A stretch of 64,000 nt of DNA, from NCBI GenBank assembly GCA_964443845.1, contig CAYUFA010000002.1, positions 1-64,000 of the forward strand, read 5' to 3'. Below the pieces are notes generated by a model that was not told where the DNA came from, did no database searches, and saw only the letters and a program-made list of their open reading frames with translations. Source of the stretch: UBA9214 sp964443845. Its GTDB lineage: Bacteria > Pseudomonadota > Gammaproteobacteria > UBA9214. A program made the position numbers and the translations under genes. Shown here in pieces: positions 27,487 to 36,313 of the stretch; the stretch's first letter is position 1, and each line of letters begins with the position of its first letter.

Positions 27487-27987
27487 ATGTACTGCCCGTT
27501 TTGCGGAAAGACGGATACCAAGGTCATCGACTCCAGGCTGGCCAGCGAAGGCGCCCAGGTGCGGCGCCGGCGTGAGTGTCTGGACTGCGGCGAGCGTTTC
27601 ACCACCTTCGAATTCGCCGAGCTGGTCATGCCGCGCATCATCAAGAGCAACGGTGACCGCGAACCGTTCAACGAAAAGAAACTGGTCGGCGGTATCATGC
27701 GGGCACTGGAAAAGCGCCCGGTGGAATCGGACAGCGTCGCCGCGGCGATCAGCCGGCTGCAGCACCGCTTGCGTGCCAGTGGTGAACGGGAAATCCCTTC
27801 GCGCCAGCTGGGGGAATGGGTGATGAACGAACTACGGGCGCTGGACCAGGTCGCCTACGTGCGCTTCGCCTCGGTGTATCGCAGTTTCGAGGACGTCAAC
27901 GCCTTCCGCGAGGAGATCGAACGCCTGGAAAGCGAGCCGAGCGCGGAAGACCGCAAGAACCAGATCCCGCTGTTGCCGGAAGACTGA
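27487..27987 (+). CDS. nrdR: transcriptional repressor NrdR
   Basis: A 166-residue repressor of ribonucleotide reductase genes. The zinc ribbon has Cys3/Cys6 (YCPFCG) and Cys31/Cys34 (ECLDCGERF), followed by an ATP-cone (about 49-139) that senses ATP/dATP. The RRRR-containing DNA-binding arm (AQVRRRRECLDCGERFTTFE) is intact. Position between glyA and ribD is the standard one in Gammaproteobacteria. Its targets (nrd genes) are outside the window. Confidence 0.97.
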   Translation: MYCPFCGKTDTKVIDSRLASEGAQVRRRRECLDCGERFTTFEFAELVMPRIIKSNGDREPFNEKKLVGGIMRALEKRPVESDSVAAAISRLQHRLRASGEREIPSRQLGEWVMNELRALDQVAYVRFASVYRSFEDVNAFREEIERLESEPSAEDRKNQIPLLPED

Positions 27988-28028
27988 GCGCCGGTGCCAC
28001 CGGCCGCCGCCCGACCCCGGATCGAACC

Positions 28029-29132
28029 ATGTCTGCTGCCACCGATCATGCGTTCATGGCTCGCGCGCTGGCACTGGCCCGGCGCGGCCTGTACAGCACC
28101 GACCCGAATCCCCGCGTGGGCTGTGTGCTGGCCCGGGGTGAGGTGACGCTCGGGGAGGGCTGGCACGAGCGGGCCGGGTCGCCGCACGCCGAGATTCATG
28201 CCCTGCAACAGGCCGGCGCTGCCGCCCGCGGAGCCACGGCCTACATCACCCTGGAGCCGTGCTGCTACCACGGCCGGACCCCACCGTGCAGCGCCGCGCT
28301 GATTGCCGCCGGGGTGGCGCGCGTGGTGGTGGCGATGGAAGACCCCAACCCGCTGGTGGCCGGCCAGGGCCTGCAGGCCCTGCGCACGGCGGGTATCGAG
28401 GTGAGCACAGGCGTGCTGGGTGCGCAGGCGGAACAGCTCAATCCCGGCTTCGTCAAACGCATGCGCACCGGCCTGCCCTGGGTGCGCGTCAAGCTGGCGC
28501 AGAGCCTGGACGGACGTACCGCGATGGCGAGCGGCGAGAGCCAGTGGATCACCGGTCCGTCCGCGCGTGCCGACGTGCAGCGCCTGCGCGCGCGCAGTTC
28601 CGCCATCCTGACCGGGATCGATACCGTGCTGGCGGACGATCCGGCGCTGACGGTACGGCTGGATGACCTGCCCGTACCGCGCCAGCCGTTGCGGGTGATC
28701 CTGGACAGCCGGCTGCGCATGCCGCCGACGGCGCGCCTGCTCGACCTGCCGGGCGCGACGCGGATCCTGACCGGCAGCCACGACGGGGCACGGGCCGTGG
28801 CGCTGCAGCGCGAGCGTGTGGCGGTCATGGTGCTGCCGCTGGCCGGGGAGCGGCTCGATCTCGCCGCGGCGCTGCGCCATCTCGGCGAGCTGGGCATGAA
28901 CGAGATACAGGTCGAGGCGGGTGCGACGCTCAACGGTGCCCTGCTCGCGGCCGGCCTGGTCGACGAGCTGGTGCTGTATCTGGCACCGCACCTGATGGGC
29001 GACGGGGCCCGCGGGCTGTTTCACTTGCCGGGGCTGGCGCGCATGGAACAGCGCGTCGGCCTGACGATCCGGGATGTCCGCGCCGTCGGCAGCGACTGGC
29101 GGATTACGGCCGTACCCAGGACCTCACAGTGA
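28029..29132 (+). CDS. ribD: bifunctional riboflavin deaminase/reductase RibD
   Basis: A 367-residue enzyme catalysing steps two and three of riboflavin synthesis. The N-terminal deaminase has the zinc site HAEIHAL and PCCYHGRTPPC, plus the DPNPRVGCV substrate motif. The C-terminal reductase (about 148-367) has VRVKLAQSLDGRTAM, ESQWITGPSAR and GATLNGALL. The ATG at 28029 fits family starts. Its stop region provides the Shine-Dalgarno of ribE, so the genes are tightly linked. Confidence 0.96.
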   Translation: MSAATDHAFMARALALARRGLYSTDPNPRVGCVLARGEVTLGEGWHERAGSPHAEIHALQQAGAAARGATAYITLEPCCYHGRTPPCSAALIAAGVARVVVAMEDPNPLVAGQGLQALRTAGIEVSTGVLGAQAEQLNPGFVKRMRTGLPWVRVKLAQSLDGRTAMASGESQWITGPSARADVQRLRARSSAILTGIDTVLADDPALTVRLDDLPVPRQPLRVILDSRLRMPPTARLLDLPGATRILTGSHDGARAVALQRERVAVMVLPLAGERLDLAAALRHLGELGMNEIQVEAGATLNGALLAAGLVDELVLYLAPHLMGDGARGLFHLPGLARMEQRVGLTIRDVRAVGSDWRITAVPRTSQ

Positions 29133-29143
29133 GGAGCGATGCG

Positions 29144-29821
29144 ATGTTTACCGGGATCATCCAGGCAGTGGGTCACATCGCGCGGCTGGAGCCGCGCGGC
29201 GGCGACCTGCGCCTCACCGTGCAGGCCGGCACCCTGCCGCTCGACGATGTGGCGCCCGGCGACAGTATCGCGGTCAGCGGGGTGTGCCTGACCGTGGTGG
29301 AAAAGACTGCGCAGGCATTCGTGGCCGACGTGTCCGGCGAGACCCTGCGCCTGACCACGCTCGGTGCGCTCGCGGTCCGCGACCGGGTCAATCTCGAAAA
29401 GGCCCTGACGCTGGCCACGCGCCTCGGTGGCCACCTGGTCAGCGGGCACGTCGATGGCGTGGGCGAAGTCACGGCACGCGACGCGGACAGCCGCTCGGTG
29501 CGCTTCACCGTGCGTGCCCCGGATGCCCTGGCGCGCTACATCGCGGTGAAGGGGTCGATCTGCGCGGACGGCGTCAGCCTGACCGTGAATGCGGTCAACG
29601 GGGCCGCCTTCGAACTCAACATCGTGCCGCACACCCTGAGCGAAACCACGCTGGACGGCTGGCGGCCCGGCCGCCGCGTCAACCTGGAAGTCGACCTGCT
29701 GGCACGTTACCTGGAGCGCCTGCTGCAGGGCGAGGCGGCCGCGCAGCCGGGCGCGGCCGGACTGACCCGCGGGCAACTGGCGGCGTACGGCTTCGGCACG
29801 GCGGGCGACGGCGACGCCTGA
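29144..29821 (+). CDS. ribE: riboflavin synthase alpha subunit
   Basis: Dismutates two lumazine molecules to riboflavin. The 225-residue protein has the two repeated barrels: MFTGIIQAVG ... VSGVCLTVV and GHLVSGHVDGVG ... DGVSLTVNAV. The ATG at 29144 has a strong GAGGAG (29131-29136) seven bases upstream, which decides the start. It follows ribD by 11 bases. Confidence 0.95.
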   Translation: MFTGIIQAVGHIARLEPRGGDLRLTVQAGTLPLDDVAPGDSIAVSGVCLTVVEKTAQAFVADVSGETLRLTTLGALAVRDRVNLEKALTLATRLGGHLVSGHVDGVGEVTARDADSRSVRFTVRAPDALARYIAVKGSICADGVSLTVNAVNGAAFELNIVPHTLSETTLDGWRPGRRVNLEVDLLARYLERLLQGEAAAQPGAAGLTRGQLAAYGFGTAGDGDA

Positions 29822-29873
29822 ATCGTGGATAATGACCGGCCACGGGCGAGAATGTTTTTGAAGTTGTGATTGT

Positions 29874-30980
29874 ATGTCATTGAACACCATAGAGGAGATC
29901 ATCGAGGATATCCGTGCCGGGCGCATGGTGATCCTGCTGGATGACGAGGATCGCGAGAACGAGGGCGATCTCGTCATGGCGGCGTCCATGGTGCGGCCGG
30001 AAGACATCAACTTCATGGCCAGTCACGGGCGCGGCCTGATCTGCCTGACACTGACGCGCGAGCGTTGTGCCCAGCTCGCCCTGCCGTTGATGGTGCAGGG
30101 CAACGCCTCGCTGCACTCGACCAACTTCACCCTGTCCATCGAGGCCGCGCAGGGCGTGACCACCGGCATCTCCGCGCACGACCGTGCGCGCACCGTGCAG
30201 GCCGCCGTGGCGCCCAACGCCGGGCCCAGCGACCTCGTGCAGCCGGGACACATCTTCCCGCTCATGGCGCAACCCGGCGGTGTACTGACGCGTGCCGGGC
30301 ATACCGAGGCCGGCTGCGACCTGGCGCGGCTGGCCGGTCTGGAGCCGGCGGCCGTGATCGTCGAGATCCTGAAAGAGGACGGCAGCATGGCGCGGCGCCC
30401 CGACCTGGAGGCCTACGCGCAAAAGCACGAGCTCAGGATGGGCACCATCGAGGAGCTCATCCGCTACCGGATCGAGAACGAAAAGACCGTCACCCGTGCC
30501 GCGCAGCGGCGTATTGCCACGGAGTACGGGGACTTCCTCATCCACGCCTATCACGACGCGATCGACGGCGCCGTGCACCTGGCGCTGGTGATGGGCGAGA
30601 TCGACCCCGACCAGCCGACGCTGGTGCGCGTGCAGTTGCACGATACCCTGAGTGACCTGGTCGGCATCCATACCGGGGGACAGCACTGGCCGTTGCGCGA
30701 CGCCCTGCGGCGCGTCGCGCAGGAAGGCCGCGGCGTGGTCGTGATCCTGCGCCCCAACGAGCCGGCCGACGTGCTGATCGAACAGATCCGCGGTTACCAT
30801 GTCCCGCCGGCCAGTGCACCGTCCCCCGCCGCGGGCAAGCCGGACGAACTGCGCACCTACGGGATCGGCGCACAGATCCTGGCCGACCTCGGTGTGCGCC
30901 GCATGCGTGTCATGAGCGCGCCGAAGATCGTGCACGGTATCGCCGGTTTCGGGCTGGAAGTCGTCGATTACGTGTCATGA
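29874..30980 (+). CDS. ribB: DHBP synthase with degenerate GTP cyclohydrolase II domain (RibBX type)
   Basis: A 368-residue fusion. The N-terminal DHBP synthase (1-~200) is intact: DDEDRENEGDLVMAA, HGRGLICL, GVTTGISAHDRA, AGHTEAGCDL and VEILKEDGSMAR. It makes dihydroxybutanone phosphate from ribulose 5-phosphate. The C-terminal part aligns with RibA but lacks the zinc Cys set and the GD-F-S-CDC motif: the region reads VQLHDTLSDLVGIHTGGQHW, and QEGRNIG is absent. This matches the RibBX variant known in Proteobacteria, in which the second domain does not act as cyclohydrolase; a separate ribA is then expected elsewhere. There is no FMN riboswitch in the 52-base gap upstream. Confidence 0.93.
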   Translation: MSLNTIEEIIEDIRAGRMVILLDDEDRENEGDLVMAASMVRPEDINFMASHGRGLICLTLTRERCAQLALPLMVQGNASLHSTNFTLSIEAAQGVTTGISAHDRARTVQAAVAPNAGPSDLVQPGHIFPLMAQPGGVLTRAGHTEAGCDLARLAGLEPAAVIVEILKEDGSMARRPDLEAYAQKHELRMGTIEELIRYRIENEKTVTRAAQRRIATEYGDFLIHAYHDAIDGAVHLALVMGEIDPDQPTLVRVQLHDTLSDLVGIHTGGQHWPLRDALRRVAQEGRGVVVILRPNEPADVLIEQIRGYHVPPASAPSPAAGKPDELRTYGIGAQILADLGVRRMRVMSAPKIVHGIAGFGLEVVDYVS

Positions 30981-30996
30981 CCAGCGGGCCTGACTG

Positions 30997-31022
30997 TTCG
31001 CGGACGGCGTCCGCTCCTACAA
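30997..31022 (+). repeat. REP-like element inside the rib operon
   Basis: TTCGCGGACGGCGTCCGCTC followed by CTACAA: a 6-bp stem (GCGGAC / GTCCGC) with a GGC loop, flanked by TTC and TCCTACAA. This is the form of the REP family common in Pseudomonas and related genera. It lies between ribB and ribH. Confidence 0.65.
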
Positions 31023-31053
31023 TGGACCGGATCTTCCGGGAAGGAATGGAAAC

Positions 31054-31530
31054 ATGCATGACATCACAGTAAAGGAAGGCGACCTGGTGGTGCGGGATGC
31101 ACGCATTGCCCTGCTGGTCTCGCGCTTCAACAGTTTCGTGGTGGAGAGCCTGCTGGCCGGGGCCCTCGATACGCTCAAGCGCCACGGCGCGGACGATCGT
31201 GACCTGCAGATCGTGCGCGTGCCGGGCGCCTGGGAAATTCCCTTCGTGGCCCAGCGCCTCGCGGCCAGCAAGCGCTGCGATGCGATCATCGCGCTCGGTG
31301 CCGTGATCCGGGGCGGTACGCCACACTTCGAGTACGTGGCCGGCGAATGCACGAAGGGACTGTCCATGGTGCAGATGAAATACGATATCCCGGTAGCCTT
31401 CGGCGTACTGACCGTGGACACGATCGAGCAGGCCGTCGAGCGTGCCGGCACCAAGGCCGGCAACAAGGGTGCCGAGGCGGCGCTGTCCACGATCGAGATG
31501 ATCAGTCTGCTGCGCAACCTGGAGACCTAG
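31054..31530 (+). CDS. ribH: 6,7-dimethyl-8-ribityllumazine synthase
   Basis: A 158-residue protein that makes lumazine, the substrate of RibE. Motifs: RIALLVSRFNSFVVESLLAG, VRVPGAWEIPFVAQRL, ALGAVIRGGTPHFEYVAGEC (catalytic His within GTPHFEY) and AFGVLTVDTIEQA. AGGAA(T)GG before the ATG is a fair ribosome site. nusB follows seven bases later, as in most Gammaproteobacteria. Confidence 0.96.
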   Translation: MHDITVKEGDLVVRDARIALLVSRFNSFVVESLLAGALDTLKRHGADDRDLQIVRVPGAWEIPFVAQRLAASKRCDAIIALGAVIRGGTPHFEYVAGECTKGLSMVQMKYDIPVAFGVLTVDTIEQAVERAGTKAGNKGAEAALSTIEMISLLRNLET

Positions 31531-31537
31531 CACCGGG

Positions 31538-31996
31538 ATGAACCTGCCGCACCCCGCCCATGCGCGCAGCCGGGCGCGCCGCTTCGCCATGCAGGCGCTG
31601 TACCAGCGCGACCTGTCGGGTACCGAATTGCACGAGATTCGCAACCAGTTCCTGGAACACGAGGATTTCTCCGCGGCCGATCGTGAGTATTTCGTCGAGC
31701 TGTTCAATCAGGTGACCCTGCACATGGCCGAACTCGACACGCGGATCGGCCGCTACGTCGACCTGCCACCGGGCCGGCTGGATCCGGTGGAACGCGCCAT
31801 CCTGCGTATCGGCGCGTGGGAGTTGCTGTCCCGTTCCGATATTCCCTATCGCGTGGTGCTCAATGAGGCGGTGCAACTGGCCAAGAAGTTCGGGGCGGAG
31901 CAGGGACACACGTTCGTGAACGGCGTGCTCGACCGGCTCGCGCAGGAACTGCGCCCGCTCGAGTACGGGAAAGCGGGCAGGCGGTCGGGCCACTGA
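31538..31996 (+). CDS. nusB: transcription antitermination factor NusB
   Basis: A 152-residue all-helical protein that binds boxA RNA with NusE/S10 in rRNA antitermination. Conserved stretches: SRARRFAMQALYQRDLSG at the N-terminus and LDPVERAILRIGAWEL ... DIPYRVVLNEAVQLAKKFG ... FVNGVLD. The family's usual length and context (ribH-nusB-thiL) are intact. Confidence 0.95.
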   Translation: MNLPHPAHARSRARRFAMQALYQRDLSGTELHEIRNQFLEHEDFSAADREYFVELFNQVTLHMAELDTRIGRYVDLPPGRLDPVERAILRIGAWELLSRSDIPYRVVLNEAVQLAKKFGAEQGHTFVNGVLDRLAQELRPLEYGKAGRRSGH

Positions 31997-32014
31997 CGCC
32001 CCGTGTCTGCGCCC

Positions 32015-32995
32015 ATGTCCGGCGACGAGTTCGACCTCATCCGGCGCTATTTCACGCAGCAAGCGGTGGCGCGCAGCGACGTGCTCCTCGGGGTGGGCGA
32101 TGACGCGGCGCTGCTGCGGGTCGGCAGCCTGGCCGACCTGGCCGTGTGCATGGACACACTCGTCGCCGGCGTGCATTTTCCGGAGCAGACGCCGCCGGCC
32201 GCCATCGGCCACAAGGCGCTGGCCGTCAACCTCAGCGATCTCGCCGCCATGGGCGCGGAGCCGGCCTGGGCGACCCTGGCGCTGACGCTGCCCGCCCGTG
32301 ATGATCACTGGCTGGATGAGTTCGCGCGCGGTTTTTTCGCGCTGGCCACGCAGTACAACGTGCAACTGGTCGGCGGTGATACCACGCGTGGTCCCCTGTC
32401 GGTCACCGTGCAGGCGCATGGCCTGCTGCCGCACGGCACCGCCCTGCGCCGAAGCGGTGCCCGGCCCGGGGACCGTGTGTACGTGACCGGTACGCTCGGG
32501 GACGCCGGCCTGGCGTTGCACCTGCGGCAGGTCGCTGGCAGCGCGCTGCGCGCGCGTTTCGAGTTTCCGCAGCCCCGGGTCGGGATCGGGGTTGCGCTGC
32601 ACGGCCTGGCTTCCGCGGCCATCGATATTTCCGACGGACTGCTGGCCGACCTGGGGCACCTGCTGGAGACGGATGCGCTGGGCGCCGTCATCGAGGTCGA
32701 CGCCCTGCCGCGTTCCCCGGCCTTCCTGGAAGTGATCGATGCCCCCGGGATCGGCCGCAGCCCGTTGTACTACGAGCTGCCGCTGGCGGCCGGGGATGAC
32801 TACGAACTGTGTTTCACGGTGCCGCCGGAGCACTGCGCGGCACTGGAGCAGTCCCTGGGCCGGTTCGATTGCCGCTACACGGCCATCGGGACCATCGAGG
32901 CCACGCCGGGCATCCGCTGTGTCCGCGCCGGCGGGGAACCGTACCAGCCGGCGGCCACCGGCTATGTCCATTTCCGGGAGGATCCGGATGACTGA
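32015..32995 (+). CDS. thiL: thiamine-monophosphate kinase
   Basis: Phosphorylates thiamine monophosphate to thiamine diphosphate. The 326-residue AIRS-like kinase shows EFDLIRRYF at the start, GVGDDAALL (Mg/ATP Asp pair), DTLVAGVHF, HKALAVNLSDLAAMGA, VGGDTTRG, ISDGLLADL and AGDDYELCF. I prefer the ATG at 32015 because it matches the E. coli start; a GTG at 32003 is possible. Its end overlaps pgpA by eight bases. Confidence 0.95.
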   Translation: MSGDEFDLIRRYFTQQAVARSDVLLGVGDDAALLRVGSLADLAVCMDTLVAGVHFPEQTPPAAIGHKALAVNLSDLAAMGAEPAWATLALTLPARDDHWLDEFARGFFALATQYNVQLVGGDTTRGPLSVTVQAHGLLPHGTALRRSGARPGDRVYVTGTLGDAGLALHLRQVAGSALRARFEFPQPRVGIGVALHGLASAAIDISDGLLADLGHLLETDALGAVIEVDALPRSPAFLEVIDAPGIGRSPLYYELPLAAGDDYELCFTVPPEHCAALEQSLGRFDCRYTAIGTIEATPGIRCVRAGGEPYQPAATGYVHFREDPDD

Positions 32996-33470
32996 CGCGA
33001 TCCCCCCGCGCCTGTTGCTGCATCCGCTGGACTTGCTCGCGCTCGGTTTCGGCAGCGGTCTGGTGCCGCGTGCGCCCGGCACGGCCGGAACGCTGGCCGC
33101 CATCCCGCTGTACCTGCTGGCCGCTCCACTGCCGCCGCTGTATTACCTGCTGCTGGTCGTGCTGCTGTTCCTGGCCGGCATCGGGATCTGTGCCCATGCG
33201 GCCGGACGACTCGGTGTGCACGATCATCCCGGGATCGTCTGGGACGAGATCGTCGGTTACCTGGTGACCATGACGCTGGCCCCGCCGGGCTGGGTCTGGA
33301 TCGGCCTCGGCTTCGTGCTGTTTCGCCTGTTCGATATCCTGAAACCCTGGCCGATCCGCTGGTGCGACCGGCAGGTACAGGGCGGATTCGGCATCATGCT
33401 GGACGACCTGCTGGCCGGGGTGTGCGCTGCGGTGGTGTTGCAGGTTGCCATCCGGCTGCTGCCGGCGTGA
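32988..33470 (+). CDS. pgpA: phosphatidylglycerophosphatase A
   Basis: A 160-residue inner-membrane phosphatase that makes phosphatidylglycerol from PGP. It has the family motifs GFGSGLVPRAPGTAGTLAAI, GIVWDEIVGYLV and GIMLDDLLAGV, and about four hydrophobic segments. It starts with ATG at 32988 inside the end of thiL (8-base overlap), behind a GGGAGG, so the genes are coupled. It ends the operon. Confidence 0.94.
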   Translation: MTDAIPPRLLLHPLDLLALGFGSGLVPRAPGTAGTLAAIPLYLLAAPLPPLYYLLLVVLLFLAGIGICAHAAGRLGVHDHPGIVWDEIVGYLVTMTLAPPGWVWIGLGFVLFRLFDILKPWPIRWCDRQVQGGFGIMLDDLLAGVCAAVVLQVAIRLLPA

Positions 33471-33587
33471 CACGCCCCGGGATTGCGGCGGGTGCGTGAG
33501 GTTGTCGACGGGTAACCGCAGCAGGTGCGCCCGACACCCTGCGCCGGTTGCGCACCGCCAGGCGGGCCGGGCGGAAGCGGGTGCCAT

Positions 33588-34304
33588 TCAGCTCAGCGGC
33601 TGCTTGAGTACCCTTTCCAGCCACCTTGCATAGATGGTGTCCGCCACCCGTTGGGCCGCCTCGATCCGGGCCTCGAGGTTCTCGGTCATTTCCCAGCGGG
33701 ACTGGATGGTGGCGTCGGGTTCGGCGATTTCCTCCGAGTACAGCTCGGACCAGACACCGACCATCGGCGCGGTCAGCTCGACGTGACACTGCAGCGCCAG
33801 GGTGTTGCCGGTCACGAAGCCCTGGTTCGCGCAATGCTCGCTTTCCAGGATGCGTTCCGCACCCTCCGGGATGGAGAAGGTCTCGCCGTGCCAGTGAAAC
33901 AGGGTCATCCGGTCCGGCAACCCTTCCAGCCAGCGCCGGGCCTGGGCCCCTGCCGTCTTGCACACCGGCAGCCAGCCGATCTCCTTGACCGGGTTACGTG
34001 TCACCGTGCCGCCCAGCGCCTTGCTGATGAGCTGGCCGCCGAGGCAATGGCCCAGCACCGGTACGCCGGCGGCCTGGGCCAGGCGGATCAGGTTCAGCTC
34101 CTGCCCGATCCACGGCAGGTCATCGTTCACGCTCATCGGTCCGCCCATGAACACCAGCCCGGCGCAGTCGGGCAGGGTGGCGGGAACCGGATCGTCGTGG
34201 TCGACGCAGACCATCCGGAACGGAATGCCGCGTTGCTCCAGCACGCTGCCGAGGTAGCCGGGACCTTCGCAGCCGATATGACGAAAGACATACAGGGGTT
34301 TCAT
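33588..34304 (-). CDS. class I glutamine amidotransferase-like protein
   Basis: A 238-residue stand-alone GATase-1 protein of the GuaA-N/YfeJ-like type. It has FMGGPMSVND, the nucleophile Cys87 in VLGHCLGGQLIS, LFHWHGETF, and the catalytic His/Glu in LQCHVE. I chose the ATG at 34304; a GTG lies one codon upstream. Such proteins hydrolyse glutamine or gamma-glutamyl compounds for an unknown acceptor. No synthetase partner is adjacent. Confidence 0.88.
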   Translation of the reverse strand: MKPLYVFRHIGCEGPGYLGSVLEQRGIPFRMVCVDHDDPVPATLPDCAGLVFMGGPMSVNDDLPWIGQELNLIRLAQAAGVPVLGHCLGGQLISKALGGTVTRNPVKEIGWLPVCKTAGAQARRWLEGLPDRMTLFHWHGETFSIPEGAERILESEHCANQGFVTGNTLALQCHVELTAPMVGVWSELYSEEIAEPDATIQSRWEMTENLEARIEAAQRVADTIYARWLERVLKQPLS

Positions 34305-34405
34305 CACGGGCCCATCGGTGGGGTCAGGGGGAATGCCGGGTCGTCAGCCGGCGGGTGTTGTTGGTACCAACGCGCAGTTCTCCTGGAGCATGCAGCCGGA
34401 CAGTC

Positions 34406-35224
34406 CTAGGACTCGTCCTTGACGTGCCGGATCATGGCATAGGCGGAGTGGTTGTGGATCGACTCGAAATTCTCCGCTTCCACCGTGTAGGCCTCGACGC
34501 GGTTGTCCGCGTTCAGGCGGGTGGCGACATCACGCACCACGTCTTCCACGAACTTGGGGTTGTTGTAGGCCTTTTCGGTCACGTATTTCTCGTCCGGCCG
34601 CTTGAGCAGGCCGTACAGCTCGCAGGAAGCCTCGCGCTCGACCAGTTCGATCAGATCCTCGATCCAGACAAAGCCGTTGGTGCACGCGTTGATCGTCACG
34701 TGGGAGCGCTGGTTGTGGGCGCCATAGGCGGAAATCTTCTTCGAGCAGGGACACAGGCTGGTGACCGGAACGACAACCTTGATGTTCAGCTTCGGCATGC
34801 CGTCGGTGATTTCGCCGATCAGCGTGACGTCATAGTCCAGCAGGCTCTGTACCCCGGACACCGGTGCCGACTTGTTGATGAAATAGCTGAAGTTCATCTC
34901 GATGTGGCCGGCTTCCGCCTCCAGCCGGTCGGCCATCTCGCGCAGCATCTGGCGGAACGATTCGATCGTGATCTCGTATTCGTGCAGGTTGAGGATCTCC
35001 ACGAAACGCGACATGTGCGTGCCCTTGAAGTTGTGCGGCAGGTTCACGTACATGTTGAAGTTGGCGATGGTGTGCTGCTCACGGCCGGTACGGTCGCGCA
35101 CGCGGATGGGGTGACGAATGTCCTTGATGCCCACCTTGTCGATGGGCAGCCGGCGCGTGTCGAGGTTGCTTTGCACATCAGCCATCACGTCGCCGGTGCT
35201 GTGTGCCGATTTGGTCGATTTCAT
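34406..35224 (-). CDS. folE2: GTP cyclohydrolase FolE2 (type IB)
   Basis: A 272-residue enzyme converting GTP to dihydroneopterin triphosphate, the entry to folate. Family signatures: DIRHPIRVRDRTG, MYVNLPHNFKGTHMSRF, FINKSAPVSGVQSLLDYD and the catalytic Cys in VTSLCPCSKKIS, plus ESIHNHSAYA. Type IB enzymes use metals other than zinc and in some bacteria are Zur-induced; no Zur box is evident here, so it may be the housekeeping enzyme. It lies upstream of the amidotransferase on the same strand with a 101-base gap. Confidence 0.95.
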   Translation of the reverse strand: MKSTKSAHSTGDVMADVQSNLDTRRLPIDKVGIKDIRHPIRVRDRTGREQHTIANFNMYVNLPHNFKGTHMSRFVEILNLHEYEITIESFRQMLREMADRLEAEAGHIEMNFSYFINKSAPVSGVQSLLDYDVTLIGEITDGMPKLNIKVVVPVTSLCPCSKKISAYGAHNQRSHVTINACTNGFVWIEDLIELVEREASCELYGLLKRPDEKYVTEKAYNNPKFVEDVVRDVATRLNADNRVEAYTVEAENFESIHNHSAYAMIRHVKDES

Positions 35225-35323
35225 TGCCTTGTCATCCGGTTGGTTGCAGGCGATCGGCCCGCGAGGTTATCAAATTCTTCAGCGTACCTGCCGGCTGCGG
35301 GACTGCCCATCCCCCAAAGGGCT

Positions 35324-35372
35324 ATCCGGGCAAGGCAGGGAACCGGTGAAGGCCCGTGCGGTTGCCCCGGAT
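35324..35372. repeat. imperfect inverted repeat downstream of ispA
   Basis: ATCCGGGCAA (35324-35333) pairs with TTGCCCCGGAT (35362-35372) with one bulged base. It sits in the gap between ispA and folE2 and lacks a T-run. It might be a weak terminator or a decayed REP. Confidence 0.35.
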
Positions 35373-35413
35373 ACTAGCGCAGTGCGCGAACCGCTGCCAG
35401 TGGTGCTGGTGCT

Positions 35414-36313
35414 TTATCTTTCCCTTTCAATGATATACAGGGATATCCGGCGCAGGGGGTCGGCGCCCTGGTCGAACCCGGACAGGCTGTCGAGGGCCTC
35501 CTCGTGCAGTTCGCGGGCGCGCTGGCGTGCACTCTCCAGCCCGAGCAGGGACGGATAGGTGGATTTCTCGCGGGTACGGTCCATGCCGGTGTGCTTGCCC
35601 AGCGCGTGCACCTCCCCCTCGACGTCCAGGATATCGTCGCGGATCTGGAAGGCCAGCCCGATGCACTTTGCGTAATGGTCCAGTTGTTCGAGTTGTGCGG
35701 CGGTGGTGGCCGGGCCGCACAGCGCGCCCAGCACGACGCTGACCCGGACCAGGGCGCCGGTCTTGTGGATATGCATGTCTTCCAGTTCGGCGCTGTTCAG
35801 GTGCCGGCCGGTCGAGGCCAGGTCGATGGCCTGCCCGCCGGCCATGCCGCGCGAACCGGCCGCGCTGGCCAGGCGTTCCAGCATCTGCAGGCGCACGCCT
35901 GTGTCCAGCCGGGGCGAGGTATGGCGGGCGAGGAGATGGAAGGCCAGTGATTGCAGGGCATCACCGGCCAGGATGGCCGTGGCCTCGTCGAAGGCGCGGT
36001 GACAGCTTGGCTTGCCACGGCGCAGGTCGTCGTCGTCCATGGCCGGCAGGTCGTCGTGGATCAGGGAATAGGCATGAATCAGTTCCACCGCCACCGCCGG
36101 TGCGTCCAGCAGGACCGCAGGCGCTCCGGCCGCCCGGCCACTGGCATACACCAGGGCAGGGCGGATCCGCTTGCCGCCGCCCAGTGCACTGTAGCGCATG
36201 GCCTCGTGCAGCCTGGCGGGATGGGTGCTGGCGGGCGGGAGCCACTGTTCGAGGCAGCTGTCCAGCCGGGCACAGCTGTCCGCGAGGAAGGCCGGGAGGC
36301 TGTCGTCAGGCAT
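35414..36313 (-). CDS. ispA: farnesyl diphosphate synthase (polyprenyl synthetase)
   Basis: Condenses IPP with DMAPP/GPP to farnesyl diphosphate. The 299-residue protein has the first Asp-rich motif HDDLPAMDDDDLRRGKPSCH, the second FQIRDDILDVEG, GGGKRIRPAL and a conserved GGQAIDL. The ATG at 36313 overlaps the end of xseB by eight bases. xseB-ispA is the standard order; dxs, which usually follows, is not here. Confidence 0.95.
   Translation of the reverse strand: MPDDSLPAFLADSCARLDSCLEQWLPPASTHPARLHEAMRYSALGGGKRIRPALVYASGRAAGAPAVLLDAPAVAVELIHAYSLIHDDLPAMDDDDLRRGKPSCHRAFDEATAILAGDALQSLAFHLLARHTSPRLDTGVRLQMLERLASAAGSRGMAGGQAIDLASTGRHLNSAELEDMHIHKTGALVRVSVVLGALCGPATTAAQLEQLDHYAKCIGLAFQIRDDILDVEGEVHALGKHTGMDRTREKSTYPSLLGLESARQRARELHEEALDSLSGFDQGADPLRRISLYIIERER

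Noticed and set aside
26191..27765. A 524-codon open frame on the minus strand
   Set aside because: It is antisense to glyA and nrdR, both secure assignments.
29822..29873. FMN riboswitch before ribB
   Set aside because: The gap is only 52 bases, far too short for the RFN element, and ribB is within the operon.
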